A stretch of DNA of 21,146 bases from an uncultured bacterium. GTDB lineage: Bacteria > Bacillota > Clostridia > Lachnospirales > Lachnospiraceae. Position 1 is the stretch's first letter, and every line of letters starts with the position of its first letter. Both the position numbers and the translations under genes were made by a program. The DNA lies in assembly GCA_937893485.1 (NCBI GenBank), contig CALBJL010000087.1:1-21146 (forward strand). Reading direction: 5' to 3'. Positions 8,387 through 15,394 of this stretch are shown here, piece after piece. The notes under the pieces are model-generated. The model saw only the letters and a program-made list of their open reading frames with translations, made no database searches and was not told the origin of the DNA.

Positions 8387-8427
8387 GAGATACCGGAAAC
8401 GGTATCTTCCTCAGCGCGGCTTTTTTT
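8377..8427 (+). terminator. Intrinsic terminator/attenuator between glpF and the FAD oxidoreductase genes
   Basis: GCCGTGCT-AGGA-GATACCG pairs with CGGTATC-TCCT-AGCGCGGC around a GAAA loop, giving a 19-bp stem (one G-U pair) with two single-base bulges, followed by seven T. The T-run ends one base before the AGGAGGG ribosome site of the next gene. A terminator this close to a start inside a pathway operon points to conditional read-through. Confidence 0.85.
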
Positions 8428-8441
8428 CAGGAGGGAAAATT

Positions 8442-9887
8442 ATGTATGACGTAGTAATTATCGGCGCAGGCGTGACCGGAAGCGCCAGTGCGCGGGAATT
8501 ATCCCGTTACAAATTGAACATCTGTGTGGTAGACAAGGAAGAAGATGTCTGCGCAGGTACATCGAAGGCAAACAGCGCGATCGTCCATTCCGGTATCGAT
8601 TGTGCGCCCGGCACACTGATGGCAGAATTGAATGTCAAAGGAAACGAACTCATGGAGCCGCTGTCCAAAGAGCTGGACTTCTCTTTCAAGCGTAACGGTT
8701 CCCTGATCTTATGCTTCTCCGAAGAGGATCGTCCGAATCTCGAAGCACTGTATGCACACGCTGAGAAAAACGGTGTTCCGGGCTGCCGGATCATCGAGAA
8801 AGAAGAACTTCACGAGATGGAGCCGAACCTCTCTGACGAGGCGATCGCTGCGATCCACTGCCCGACCGGCGGTATCGTATGTCCGTTCGGACTGAACATC
8901 GCCATGGCTGAGAATGCCTATACCAACGGTGTAGAATTCCGTTTCAACACCGCAGTTCGCAAGATCACAAAGACGGACAAGGGCTGGCTGCTCGCTACGA
9001 ACAACGGCGATATTCTCACAAAGGTCGTTGTCAATGCCGCAGGTGTCAATGCCGACATCTTCCACAATATGGTGAGCGGGGACAAGATCCACATCACTCC
9101 CCGACGCGGTGAGTACTGCCTGTTAGATAAGACAACCGGCGGTCTCGTCAGCAACACGATCTTCCAGCTACCCGGCAAATACGGCAAAGGTATCCTCGTC
9201 ACTCCTACCGTTCATGGAAATACACTGATCGGACCGACCGCAGACGACCACGATGACCGCGAAGCTACCAATACGACTGCTCAGGGTCTCGCACACGTGA
9301 TCTCAGCCGCTACCAAATCCGTACCGACTGTTCCTGTCCGTCAGGTCATCACCTCATTTTCCGGCAACCGTGCCCATGAGGATCACCATGAATTTATTAT
9401 CAAAGAGCTCGAAGATGCACCGTTCTTTGTAGATGCAGCAGGTATCGAGTCTCCGGGACTTACCAGCTCTCCTGCAATCGGTGTCAAGGTGGCAGGTATC
9501 GTTGCAGACCTGTTACAGCCGGAAAAGAATCCTGATTTTAACGGCACACGTAAGGGTGTCCTCGATCCCAAGTCACTCTCTGAGGAGGACTACGAGAAGC
9601 TGATCAAGGAACAGCCCGCATATGGCAATATTATCTGCCGATGCGAAATGATCACCGAGGGTGAGATCATAGATGCCATCAACCGCCCGTTAGGTGCCAA
9701 GTCACTCGATGGTGTGAAGCGCAGAACACGTGCAGGAATGGGAAGATGCCAGGCAGGCTTCTGTTCTCCGAGAACGATGGAGATCATCTCCCGCGAGCTG
9801 GGTATCTCCCAGTTAGAGATCACCAAAAACGGTGGCTCATCCAAGATGGTCGTTGGCTACAGCAAGAAAAGCATTGAGGAGGCATAA
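8442..9887 (+). CDS. GlpA-like FAD-dependent oxidoreductase with C-terminal BFD [2Fe-2S] domain (probable G3P dehydrogenase large subunit)
   Basis: Predicted to oxidise sn-glycerol 3-phosphate to DHAP, 481 residues. The N-terminus has the FAD-binding GAGVTGSASARELSR and the DAO-family continuation AGTSKANSAIVHSGID. Near residues 395-450 a BFD-type domain carries ICRCE...RAGMGRCQAGFC, with four cysteines for a [2Fe-2S] cluster. This resembles E. coli GlpA in architecture, although close relatives are often named only NAD(P)/FAD-dependent oxidoreductase. The ATG follows CAGGAGGGAAAATT. The next gene starts 2 bases after the stop, and a third follows at 3 bases. Placement after glpK-glpF strongly supports G3P as substrate. 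A related 2-hydroxyacid oxidase (LhgO-like) activity cannot be excluded from sequence alone. Confidence 0.9.
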   Translation: MYDVVIIGAGVTGSASARELSRYKLNICVVDKEEDVCAGTSKANSAIVHSGIDCAPGTLMAELNVKGNELMEPLSKELDFSFKRNGSLILCFSEEDRPNLEALYAHAEKNGVPGCRIIEKEELHEMEPNLSDEAIAAIHCPTGGIVCPFGLNIAMAENAYTNGVEFRFNTAVRKITKTDKGWLLATNNGDILTKVVVNAAGVNADIFHNMVSGDKIHITPRRGEYCLLDKTTGGLVSNTIFQLPGKYGKGILVTPTVHGNTLIGPTADDHDDREATNTTAQGLAHVISAATKSVPTVPVRQVITSFSGNRAHEDHHEFIIKELEDAPFFVDAAGIESPGLTSSPAIGVKVAGIVADLLQPEKNPDFNGTRKGVLDPKSLSEEDYEKLIKEQPAYGNIICRCEMITEGEIIDAINRPLGAKSLDGVKRRTRAGMGRCQAGFCSPRTMEIISRELGISQLEITKNGGSSKMVVGYSKKSIEEA

Positions 9888-9889
9888 CT

Positions 9890-11158
9890 ATGAGTTCATA
9901 TGATATTGTAATCATCGGCGGTGGTCCTGCCGGCTTAGCGGCTGCAGCGGCTGCTAAAAAAGAAGGTGTTGACAGTATTCTGATTTTAGAGCGCGATACA
10001 CAGCTCGGGGGGATCTTAAACCAGTGCATCCATAACGGCTTTGGTCTCCACACATTCAAGGAAGAGCTGACCGGTCCGGAATATGCACAGCGCTTTATCG
10101 ATCAGGTAAAAGAATTAAAAATTGAATATAAATTAAACACAATGGTCATGGATATCACTCCGAACAAGGAGATCACAGCCATGAACCGCACAGACGGATT
10201 GTTCCACATTCAGGCAAAATCCATTATTTTAGCAATGGGCTGCCGTGAGCGTTCCCGCGGTGCTTTAAACATCCCCGGCTACCGCCCTGCCGGCATCTAT
10301 TCTGCCGGAACCGCGCAGCGTCTGGTCAATATCGAGGGCTTTATGCCCGGTCGTGAAGTCGTGATCTTAGGCTCCGGCGACATCGGTCTGATCATGGCAA
10401 GACGTATGACCTTAGAAGGTGCGAAGGTAAAGGTAGTCGCAGAGCTGATGCCCTACTCCGGCGGACTAAAGCGAAACATTGTGCAGTGTCTGGATGACTT
10501 TGGTATCCCGCTGAAGCTCAGCCACACCGTTGTAGACATCAAAGGCAAAGAGCGTCTGAAGAGTATCACACTCGCAGCCGTGGACAACAAGGGCAAACCG
10601 ATTCCCGGCACCGAGGAGGAATACACCTGTGATACACTGCTGCTCTCCTGCGGTCTGATCCCCGAGAACGAGATCTCCCGCAGCATCGGTGTAGACATGG
10701 AGCCCGTGACCTCCGGACCGATCGTAAATGAGAGTCTCGAAACCAGCGTAGAGGGCGTATTTGCCTGCGGTAATGTACTTCACGTGCATGACCTCGTAGA
10801 CTTCGTATCCGAGGAGGCTGCTACAGCCGGCCGCAACGCTGCAAGCTATGTCAAAGCAGGCTGCTCGCTCGGCGAGATGGGCAAGGAGATCCCGATCGTG
10901 GCAGTGGACGGTGTCCGTTATACTGTACCGAAAAAGATCCATGTCAACCGCATGGCTGACGAACAGATCGTCCGTTTCCGTGTTGGCGCTGTATATAAAA
11001 ACTGTTATGTCTCTGCTTATCTGAATGACGAGCGCATCATCCACCGCAAACGCCAGATCATGGCTCCCGGCGAGATGGAGGAGATCAAGCTGAAGAAAGA
11101 ACAGCTTGCCGGATTTGACGGATTAGAGAAGATTACTGTAAAGATTGAGGAGGCGTAA
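9890..11158 (+). CDS. FAD/NAD(P)-binding oxidoreductase (pyridine nucleotide-disulfide family), partner of the GlpA-like subunit
   Basis: Cytoplasmic flavoprotein of 422 residues that probably passes electrons from the GlpA-like subunit to NAD(P)+ or another carrier. It shows two dinucleotide-binding folds: IIGGGPAGLAAAAAAKKEG at the N-terminus for FAD and VVILGSGDIGLIMARRMTLEG near residue 160 for NAD(P). The FAD-closing motif VEGVFACGN lies near 290. The redox-active CxxC of thioredoxin reductase and lipoamide dehydrogenase is absent, though ILNQCIHNGFG retains one Cys. Overall it resembles the HcnB/NoxA class of small flavoprotein subunits rather than E. coli GlpB. The start is chosen from GAGGAGG 8 bases upstream, inside the end of the previous gene, so translation is coupled. 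Confidence 0.88.
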   Translation: MSSYDIVIIGGGPAGLAAAAAAKKEGVDSILILERDTQLGGILNQCIHNGFGLHTFKEELTGPEYAQRFIDQVKELKIEYKLNTMVMDITPNKEITAMNRTDGLFHIQAKSIILAMGCRERSRGALNIPGYRPAGIYSAGTAQRLVNIEGFMPGREVVILGSGDIGLIMARRMTLEGAKVKVVAELMPYSGGLKRNIVQCLDDFGIPLKLSHTVVDIKGKERLKSITLAAVDNKGKPIPGTEEEYTCDTLLLSCGLIPENEISRSIGVDMEPVTSGPIVNESLETSVEGVFACGNVLHVHDLVDFVSEEAATAGRNAASYVKAGCSLGEMGKEIPIVAVDGVRYTVPKKIHVNRMADEQIVRFRVGAVYKNCYVSAYLNDERIIHRKRQIMAPGEMEEIKLKKEQLAGFDGLEKITVKIEEA

Positions 11159-11161
11159 ATC

Positions 11162-11527
11162 ATGGAGAAAAGAAATCTGACCTGCATCGGTTGTCCGATG
11201 GGCTGTCTGCTGACAGTAGAAATGGATAACGGTGAAGTGACAAGCGTCACCGGAAATACCTGTAAGCGCGGCGATGACTACGCCCGCAAGGAAGTCACAC
11301 ATCCGACACGTATCGTAACCAGCTCTGTCTATGTGACAGGCGGCGCGATCCCTATGGTGTCTGTAAAGACTGCACATGATATTCCCAAGGAAAAGATCAT
11401 GGATATCATGGCAAGCATCGAGCACGTGACAGTCGAAGCTCCGATCAAGATCGGTGATGTGATCGTAGCAAACGCAGCCGATACCGGCGTTGATATCATC
11501 GCTACAAAGGATATTGCAGCCGTATAA
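11162..11527 (+). CDS. DUF1667 small Cys-rich redox protein (third subunit)
   Basis: Protein of 121 residues beginning MEKRNLTCIGCPMGCLL, with three cysteines spaced C-x2-C-x3-C and a fourth in GNTCKRGDDYA near residue 38. This pattern is typical of the DUF1667 family and is compatible with an Fe-S cluster or zinc. The family is commonly found as the last gene of GlpA-like/flavoprotein operons in anaerobic Firmicutes and spirochaetes and is thought to be an electron-transfer subunit; its exact chemistry is not established. It starts 3 bases after the preceding gene with GGAGGCG as ribosome site. No membrane segment is visible, unlike E. coli GlpC, so a quinone-linked membrane anchor is not encoded here. 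Confidence 0.85.
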   Translation: MEKRNLTCIGCPMGCLLTVEMDNGEVTSVTGNTCKRGDDYARKEVTHPTRIVTSSVYVTGGAIPMVSVKTAHDIPKEKIMDIMASIEHVTVEAPIKIGDVIVANAADTGVDIIATKDIAAV

Positions 11528-11547
11528 ATGAAGGAAGTATAAAGAAG

Positions 11548-11584
11548 GCTCCGTGGAGATCGTTTCCACGGAGCTTTTATTTTA
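11548..11584 (+). terminator. Terminator of the glp operon
   Basis: GCTCCGTGGA pairs perfectly with TCCACGGAGC (10 bp, 7-base loop), followed by TTTTATTTTAT. It lies 21 bases after the DUF1667 stop. The convergent TetR gene ends 26 bases beyond, and the hairpin could act weakly in that direction too. Confidence 0.9.
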
Positions 11585-11609
11585 TAAATATGATATTAAA
11601 TACGAGGTA

Positions 11610-12188
11610 CTATCCGACCATTCTCGACTGCACCTGCGGAACATCCACAGGACAAAACAGCGGCTGGGCTGCCACGAGCATGAGCAGGCTGTTCACCTCT
11701 GCACGCATCTGCCCGTCTGTCTTATGCTTTCTGTGATACATATAATCGAGCATATAATAGCAATAAGAGTTGGTCACAAAGTGTACGCAGAAATCAAACG
11801 CCTGCCGGTCAATACTTGCGAGATGATTGCGCTGTAAAATCGTGCGCATCTGCTCCTCGATTGGTCCGTTGATCATCGGCACCAGCTTGGGCCATTCGAT
11901 CTGGTTAACCACGCGCTCAAAAAACGGGCGCTCCTGCTCAAGCACGTGCAATACATGCAATGCCCACTCTTCCATTGTCTGATCCTCTTCACAGCTAATG
12001 CGATCGGTAAAATCATATTGTGTGATCCACTCCAATACATCATAAATATCCTTGAAATGATAATAGAAGCTCTGGCGGCTCATATTGGTTGCATCCATAA
12101 TATCCTGAATCGTGATCTTACGGATGTCCTTCTTCTTCATCAGCTGCTTGACACAATCTGCAATTTTACGTTTTGTAGCATAACACAT
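11610..12188 (-). CDS. TetR-family transcriptional regulator (DhaS-like)
   Basis: DNA-binding regulator of 192 residues. The N-terminal helix-turn-helix is clear: KKDIRKITIQDIMDATNMSR followed by QSFYYHFKDIYDVLEW (about residues 19-53). The C-terminal part is helical and matches no ligand family that can be named with confidence. In lactococci a TetR-type protein, DhaS, activates dihydroxyacetone kinase genes, and the N-terminal domain and neighbourhood here fit that type; no DhaQ partner is present in the window. The ATG follows AGGAGGGAAACGAAT. It lies 91 bases downstream of glpP on the same strand and is probably co-transcribed with it. Candidate targets are the dhaKLM promoter and the palindrome at glpK, which is inference. 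Confidence 0.85.
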   Translation of the reverse strand: MCYATKRKIADCVKQLMKKKDIRKITIQDIMDATNMSRQSFYYHFKDIYDVLEWITQYDFTDRISCEEDQTMEEWALHVLHVLEQERPFFERVVNQIEWPKLVPMINGPIEEQMRTILQRNHLASIDRQAFDFCVHFVTNSYCYYMLDYMYHRKHKTDGQMRAEVNSLLMLVAAQPLFCPVDVPQVQSRMVG

Positions 12189-12279
12189 ATTCGTTTCCCT
12201 CCTATCTGCGCCGCCTTACCGGTCTCATGCAAAATTCCATGTTTACGTCCGTTCCTGATACCCTATACTACCTGTTACC

Positions 12280-12846
12280 TTACATATTCCATACACTCTC
12301 ATTCGTCGTTGAGATCGCCACTGCCCCTGCGTCCAGCGCCTGTATCACATCCTCTTTGTCTGCGATCAGACCACCCGCAATCACCGGAACATTCAACTGT
12401 TTTTTCATCTGCCGTATGATCTTCGGCATAAGCCCCGGCAGAATCTCAACGATGTCGGCATAATCACTAATATGCCTGTTTAGATTTGAGATTGCCTTTG
12501 AGTCGATCACAAAGATCCGGAAGATCGTGCTTAGATCAAGCTGTTTTCCGCGCTTGATCTGCTCAAATCTCGTAGATATAATACCGTCCGCTTTCGTGTA
12601 CTTCGCGATAAAATCTACTGCCTCCTCCCGTGCACTCAGACCCGTGATCAGATCCATATGCACCATCACCTGCTTGCCGGCTGCCTTGAGCTGCTCTGTG
12701 ATGTCAGCAATCGTCGCTACCTCTCCGTAGAGTACAAACACGACTGTTGCGTCCCGTATGTTCAGACACGCCTTTAGTCCTGTTTCGTCCTTGATCGCCA
12801 TGATGATCGGATTGTCTGACAGTGCATCATATAACTGCTGCTTCAT
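12280..12846 (-). CDS. glpP: Glycerol-3-phosphate-responsive antiterminator GlpP
   Basis: RNA-binding regulator which, with G3P bound, prevents termination in leaders of glycerol genes (established in Bacillus subtilis). The 188 residues run colinear with the family: DNPIIMAIKDETGLKACL, VVFVLYGEVATI, VHMDLITGLSAREEAVDFI, DGIISTRFEQIKRGK, VIDSKAI, DIVEILPGLMPKII, PVIAGGLIADKEDV, LDAGAVAISTTNESVW. These include the phosphate-binding-barrel-like loops. The ATG one codon inside the GTG-started frame is preferred because GGAGG is 5 bases from the ATG but only 2 from the GTG. It has its own promoter and a terminator-bearing leader, and precedes the TetR gene. Its effector G3P is the product of glpK in this window. 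Confidence 0.95.
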   Translation of the reverse strand: MKQQLYDALSDNPIIMAIKDETGLKACLNIRDATVVFVLYGEVATIADITEQLKAAGKQVMVHMDLITGLSAREEAVDFIAKYTKADGIISTRFEQIKRGKQLDLSTIFRIFVIDSKAISNLNRHISDYADIVEILPGLMPKIIRQMKKQLNVPVIAGGLIADKEDVIQALDAGAVAISTTNESVWNM

Positions 12847-12922
12847 CACATCCTCCTTTAAATATACGGTGGGTTGTCTATAATATTCTAGGGAACTGCC
12901 ATTTTCTCTGATTTAAAAGAAT

Positions 12923-12972
12923 AAAAAAAGAGCATGCACAAACAAATAGCATTTCTGCTATCCATCACGCCC
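12923..12972 (-). terminator. Leader terminator/attenuator upstream of glpP
   Basis: On the minus strand GGGCGTG (12972-12966) pairs with CATGCTC (12936-12930), and an apical ATAGCA-GAAA-TGCTAT hairpin closes the structure, followed by seven T (12929-12923). An internal bulge separates the two stems. The purine motif GAGAGTAGAG (12984-12975) lies 2 bases before the 5' arm. The hairpin falls between the glpP promoter and start, so transcription of glpP is probably attenuated, perhaps by GlpP itself. Confidence 0.65.
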
Positions 12973-13019
12973 TACTCTACTCTCCCGGCTACTATATGGA
13001 CTCACTTTAACTGTCTATT

Positions 13020-13048
13020 ATTATATCGCTTTTTACCCCAAAAAGCAA
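13020..13048 (-). promoter_or_regulatory. Candidate promoter of glpP-tetR
   Basis: Minus-strand TTGCTT (13048-13043), a 17-base spacer and a consensus TATAAT (13025-13020). It predicts a leader of about 165 bases before the glpP ATG. The 353-base stretch between glpP and dhaM holds this promoter, the glpP leader terminator and the dhaM terminator, and no credible gene. Confidence 0.7.
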
Positions 13049-13152
13049 GCCTGCTACACCATTTTCGACAAAATAGTATATTTTTCGACGCTGTTTTTGT
13101 GTGTATTGCATACCCCCAAAACATTTGGTGTAATAGGAAATTCCTATCATAC

Positions 13153-13185
13153 AAAGGACTGCGCCAAACCCGGCACAGCCCTTTT
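13153..13185 (-). terminator. Terminator of dhaKLM
   Basis: Minus strand GGGCTGTGCC, loop GGGTTT, GGCGCAGTCC: a 10-bp stem with two G-U pairs, flanked by AAAA and TTT, 15 bases after the dhaM stop. The T-run is short, so some read-through is possible. Confidence 0.7.
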
Positions 13186-13199
13186 CAATAAACCTCTGA

Positions 13200-13580
13200 T
13201 TAGAATTTCGGTGTGTTCTTGACGTCCTCGATCTCCTCAAGAATCGCCTCCAGATCACTGCCGCACATCGCACTGACTGACGCGGCTACCGCGCTCTCTA
13301 CGACCGGTGCATCTGCCATGCGTACCTTCGCGCTGTCATATTCATCCAGCACCATCTCCGTCGTCATGACCGCACTGCCCATATCCATGAGCACGACCAC
13401 ACCATCCTCGGAATAGACCTGATCAATCGCCGCCTTGATCCGCTCATAGCTCGTTCCAAAGCTGCCGTCCTCCAGACCTCCGGCTGCTGCAATATGCGCG
13501 CCGTCAGCCATCATTTTCGTCAGATCCACAATACTCTCCGCCAGTCTTTCACTGTGGGATACCACTACGATTCCTACCAT
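13200..13580 (-). CDS. dhaM: PTS-dependent dihydroxyacetone kinase, phosphotransferase subunit DhaM (EIIA-Man type)
   Basis: Carries phosphate from HPr of the PTS to the nucleotide on DhaL. The 126 residues contain only the mannose-EIIA-like domain. The phosphorylated His is His9 in GIVVVSHSERLAES, and VVLMDMGSAVMTTEM (near 62) is a conserved segment of the fold. It lacks the HPr-like and EI-like domains fused to E. coli DhaM, the usual short form of Firmicutes, so it depends on the cell's general HPr. The ATG follows AAAAGGAGGCAGC. It is the last gene of dhaKLM, starting 11 bases after dhaL, and is followed by a terminator. Confidence 0.95.
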   Translation of the reverse strand: MVGIVVVSHSERLAESIVDLTKMMADGAHIAAAGGLEDGSFGTSYERIKAAIDQVYSEDGVVVLMDMGSAVMTTEMVLDEYDSAKVRMADAPVVESAVAASVSAMCGSDLEAILEEIEDVKNTPKF

Positions 13581-13591
13581 GCTGCCTCCTT

Positions 13592-14215
13592 TTAATATGC
13601 CTTTGCGATCTCTTTCAGCATCAGTGTAAATGATGTAGCCCCGGGATCCTGATGTCCGATACTGCGCTCACCAAGATAGCTGGCGCGTCCCTTAGTGGCG
13701 ATCAGCGGTTTCGTCGCCTCCACGCCCTCCTCGGCTGCGGCTGCTCCTGCTGCCAGAATTTCTGACGTATCAGCGCCTGCTGCCTGTTTTTCCTTCATCG
13801 CCTCAAGTGCCGGCACCATCGCATCTAACATCGTTTTTTCTCCGGTCGTAGACCGTCCGCGTGCCTTCACACCCTCGATACCGGTTTCCAGTCCACTCAG
13901 GAAATCGCTGATGTCAATCTCATCCTTGGCACCGATCACCATGCCGGCTTTCATAAATGCGGTTCCGTACAGCGGTCCGGAGCTGCCTCCTACTTTTGAG
14001 ACAAGCGTCATGCCGACAGTTTTTAAGATATTTCCGATATCCTTCTGTTCCAACGCATCCGCCTGTTTTTCCACCTCTGCAAATCCGCGTGCCATATTGA
14101 TACCGTGATCTCCATCGCCGATCACATTATCCAGATCTGTCAGATATTCCTTATTCTCCTCGAGTACCTTTGCCATCGCAAGCAGGATCTCAACTACTTT
14201 TTTTCGGTCTGTCAT
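13592..14215 (-). CDS. dhaL: PTS-dependent dihydroxyacetone kinase, ADP-binding subunit DhaL
   Basis: Holds a tightly bound nucleotide that is re-phosphorylated by DhaM and passes phosphate to dihydroxyacetone on DhaK. The 207 residues show the metal/nucleotide site LDNVIGDGDHGINM with Asp29, Asp34 and Asp36, then GGSSGPLYGTAFMKAG near 76, RGRSTTGEKTMLDAMVPALE near 118 and GERSIGHQDPGATS near the C-terminus, all family hallmarks. The ATG follows CGAGGTGACTGGAAT. It lies 31 bases after dhaK and 11 before dhaM, with no terminator between, so the three subunits are made together. Length is normal for the family and no key residue is missing. Confidence 0.96.
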   Translation of the reverse strand: MTDRKKVVEILLAMAKVLEENKEYLTDLDNVIGDGDHGINMARGFAEVEKQADALEQKDIGNILKTVGMTLVSKVGGSSGPLYGTAFMKAGMVIGAKDEIDISDFLSGLETGIEGVKARGRSTTGEKTMLDAMVPALEAMKEKQAAGADTSEILAAGAAAAEEGVEATKPLIATKGRASYLGERSIGHQDPGATSFTLMLKEIAKAY

Positions 14216-14246
14216 ATTCCAGTCACCTCGTTATACCTAGATTGAT

Positions 14247-15236
14247 TTATGCCTTTAATGCAGGTGTATCTGCCTTTGCTGCCAGCAGCTCCTTGAGCTG
14301 GTCATCCAGCTTAAGCACAGAAATAGAAAAGCCTGCCATATCGATAGAGGTCATATATTCTCCGACAAATGTCTCTACGACCTTGATGCCTTTTTCTGCG
14401 AGCACATCTGCAACACGGTTGTTAATGATGTAGAGCTCCATGAGCGGTGTAGAGCCTGCTCCATTGACCATAACTGCCACTTCGCTGCCACTGTAATCGA
14501 TATCTGCCAGAATCTTATCTAATAAATGATCAGTGATCTCGTTCGCGGTCATCATCTTCTCGCGATGTGTACCCGGCTCGCCGTGGATACCGATACCTAC
14601 TTCCATCTCATCGTCTGCCAGCTCGAATCCGGGCTTTCCTGCTGCCGGAATCGTACTCGGAAGGATCGCTGCGCCCATGGTGCGGACATTGTCGATCACC
14701 TTCTGTGCAACTGCCTGTACATCGTCAAGGCTCGCACCGGTCTCTGCCAGCGCACCGGCAATCTTGTGTACAAATACAGTACCTGCCACGCCGCGTCGTC
14801 CAACGGTATATAAGCTGTCTTTTACTGCAACGTCGTCATTTACAACGACCTGTTTTACCTTGATGCCTTCCATCTCTGCCATCTCAGCAGCCATCTCAAA
14901 ATTCATGACATCGCCGGTATAGTTTTTGATAACCATGAGGACACCTGCATCGGTAGCGATCGCTTTGATACCCTCTAAAATCGCATCGGAAGCCGGTGAA
15001 GTATATACCGCTCCGGCTACTGCTGCATCGAGCATACCTTCGCCGACATATCCTGCATGTGCAGGCTCATGTCCGCTGCCGCCGCCGCTGATCAAAGCTA
15101 CTTTTCCTTCTTTCTTGTTCGCACGGACAACTACATTATGTCCATCAATCTTTTTCAGATACTTCGGATATGCTTTTACCAAGCCCTGAATCATTTCATC
15201 TTCTACTGTTTCTACGCTGTTGATTAGTTTTTTCAT
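14247..15236 (-). CDS. dhaK: Dihydroxyacetone kinase, substrate-binding subunit DhaK
   Basis: Binds dihydroxyacetone covalently through a histidine and receives phosphate from DhaL to give DHAP. The 329 residues contain ALISGGGSGHEPAHAGYVG (near 47), NYTGDVMNFEMAAEMAE (near 105), TVGRRGVAGTVFVHKIAGA (near 144) and GIGIHGEPGTHRE, which places the substrate histidine at His218, the same number as in E. coli DhaK. The first ATG of the frame is used because AATGGAGG lies 12 bases upstream. It is first in dhaKLM, with its own promoter and a leader that can form a hairpin. In a glycerol-using cell this complex salvages dihydroxyacetone; no glycerol dehydrogenase (GldA/DhaD) is encoded in the window. 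Confidence 0.97.
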   Translation of the reverse strand: MKKLINSVETVEDEMIQGLVKAYPKYLKKIDGHNVVVRANKKEGKVALISGGGSGHEPAHAGYVGEGMLDAAVAGAVYTSPASDAILEGIKAIATDAGVLMVIKNYTGDVMNFEMAAEMAEMEGIKVKQVVVNDDVAVKDSLYTVGRRGVAGTVFVHKIAGALAETGASLDDVQAVAQKVIDNVRTMGAAILPSTIPAAGKPGFELADDEMEVGIGIHGEPGTHREKMMTANEITDHLLDKILADIDYSGSEVAVMVNGAGSTPLMELYIINNRVADVLAEKGIKVVETFVGEYMTSIDMAGFSISVLKLDDQLKELLAAKADTPALKA

Positions 15237-15284
15237 TGTAAAATACCTCCATTTTTTTGTGTTTGTACATTACATTTAAAACCC

Positions 15285-15312
15285 GTAGCTGTTCATAATT
15301 TCAGGCAGCTAC
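15285..15312 (-). promoter_or_regulatory. Hairpin in the dhaK leader
   Basis: GTAGCTG and CAGCTAC form a perfect 7-bp stem with a 14-base loop in the short leader, followed on the transcript by GGGTTTT. It is too weak for a confident terminator call. It may be an attenuator or an operator, and lacks the GAGANNAGAG motif of the two GlpP-type leaders. Confidence 0.35.
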
Positions 15313-15327
15313 AACCTCTACACCTAT

Positions 15328-15356
15328 ATCTTAGCACGCATGATATGATGATTCAA
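15328..15356 (-). promoter_or_regulatory. Candidate promoter of dhaKLM
   Basis: Minus-strand TTGAAT (15356-15351), a 17-base spacer and TAAGAT (15333-15328), giving a leader of about 85 bases. The spacer contains CATCATATCATG, a near-palindrome (two mismatched positions) that could hold a regulator. No terminator separates this region from the upstream CotH gene. Confidence 0.55.
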
Positions 15357-15394
15357 ATTGTATTTTGTCCGTTTTTTACAGAATAGAAAATGTG

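Noticed and set aside
12189..12279. CATG...CATG inverted repeat between glpP and the TetR gene as an operator
   Set aside because: Only about 10 of 14 positions are symmetric; not distinguishable from chance.
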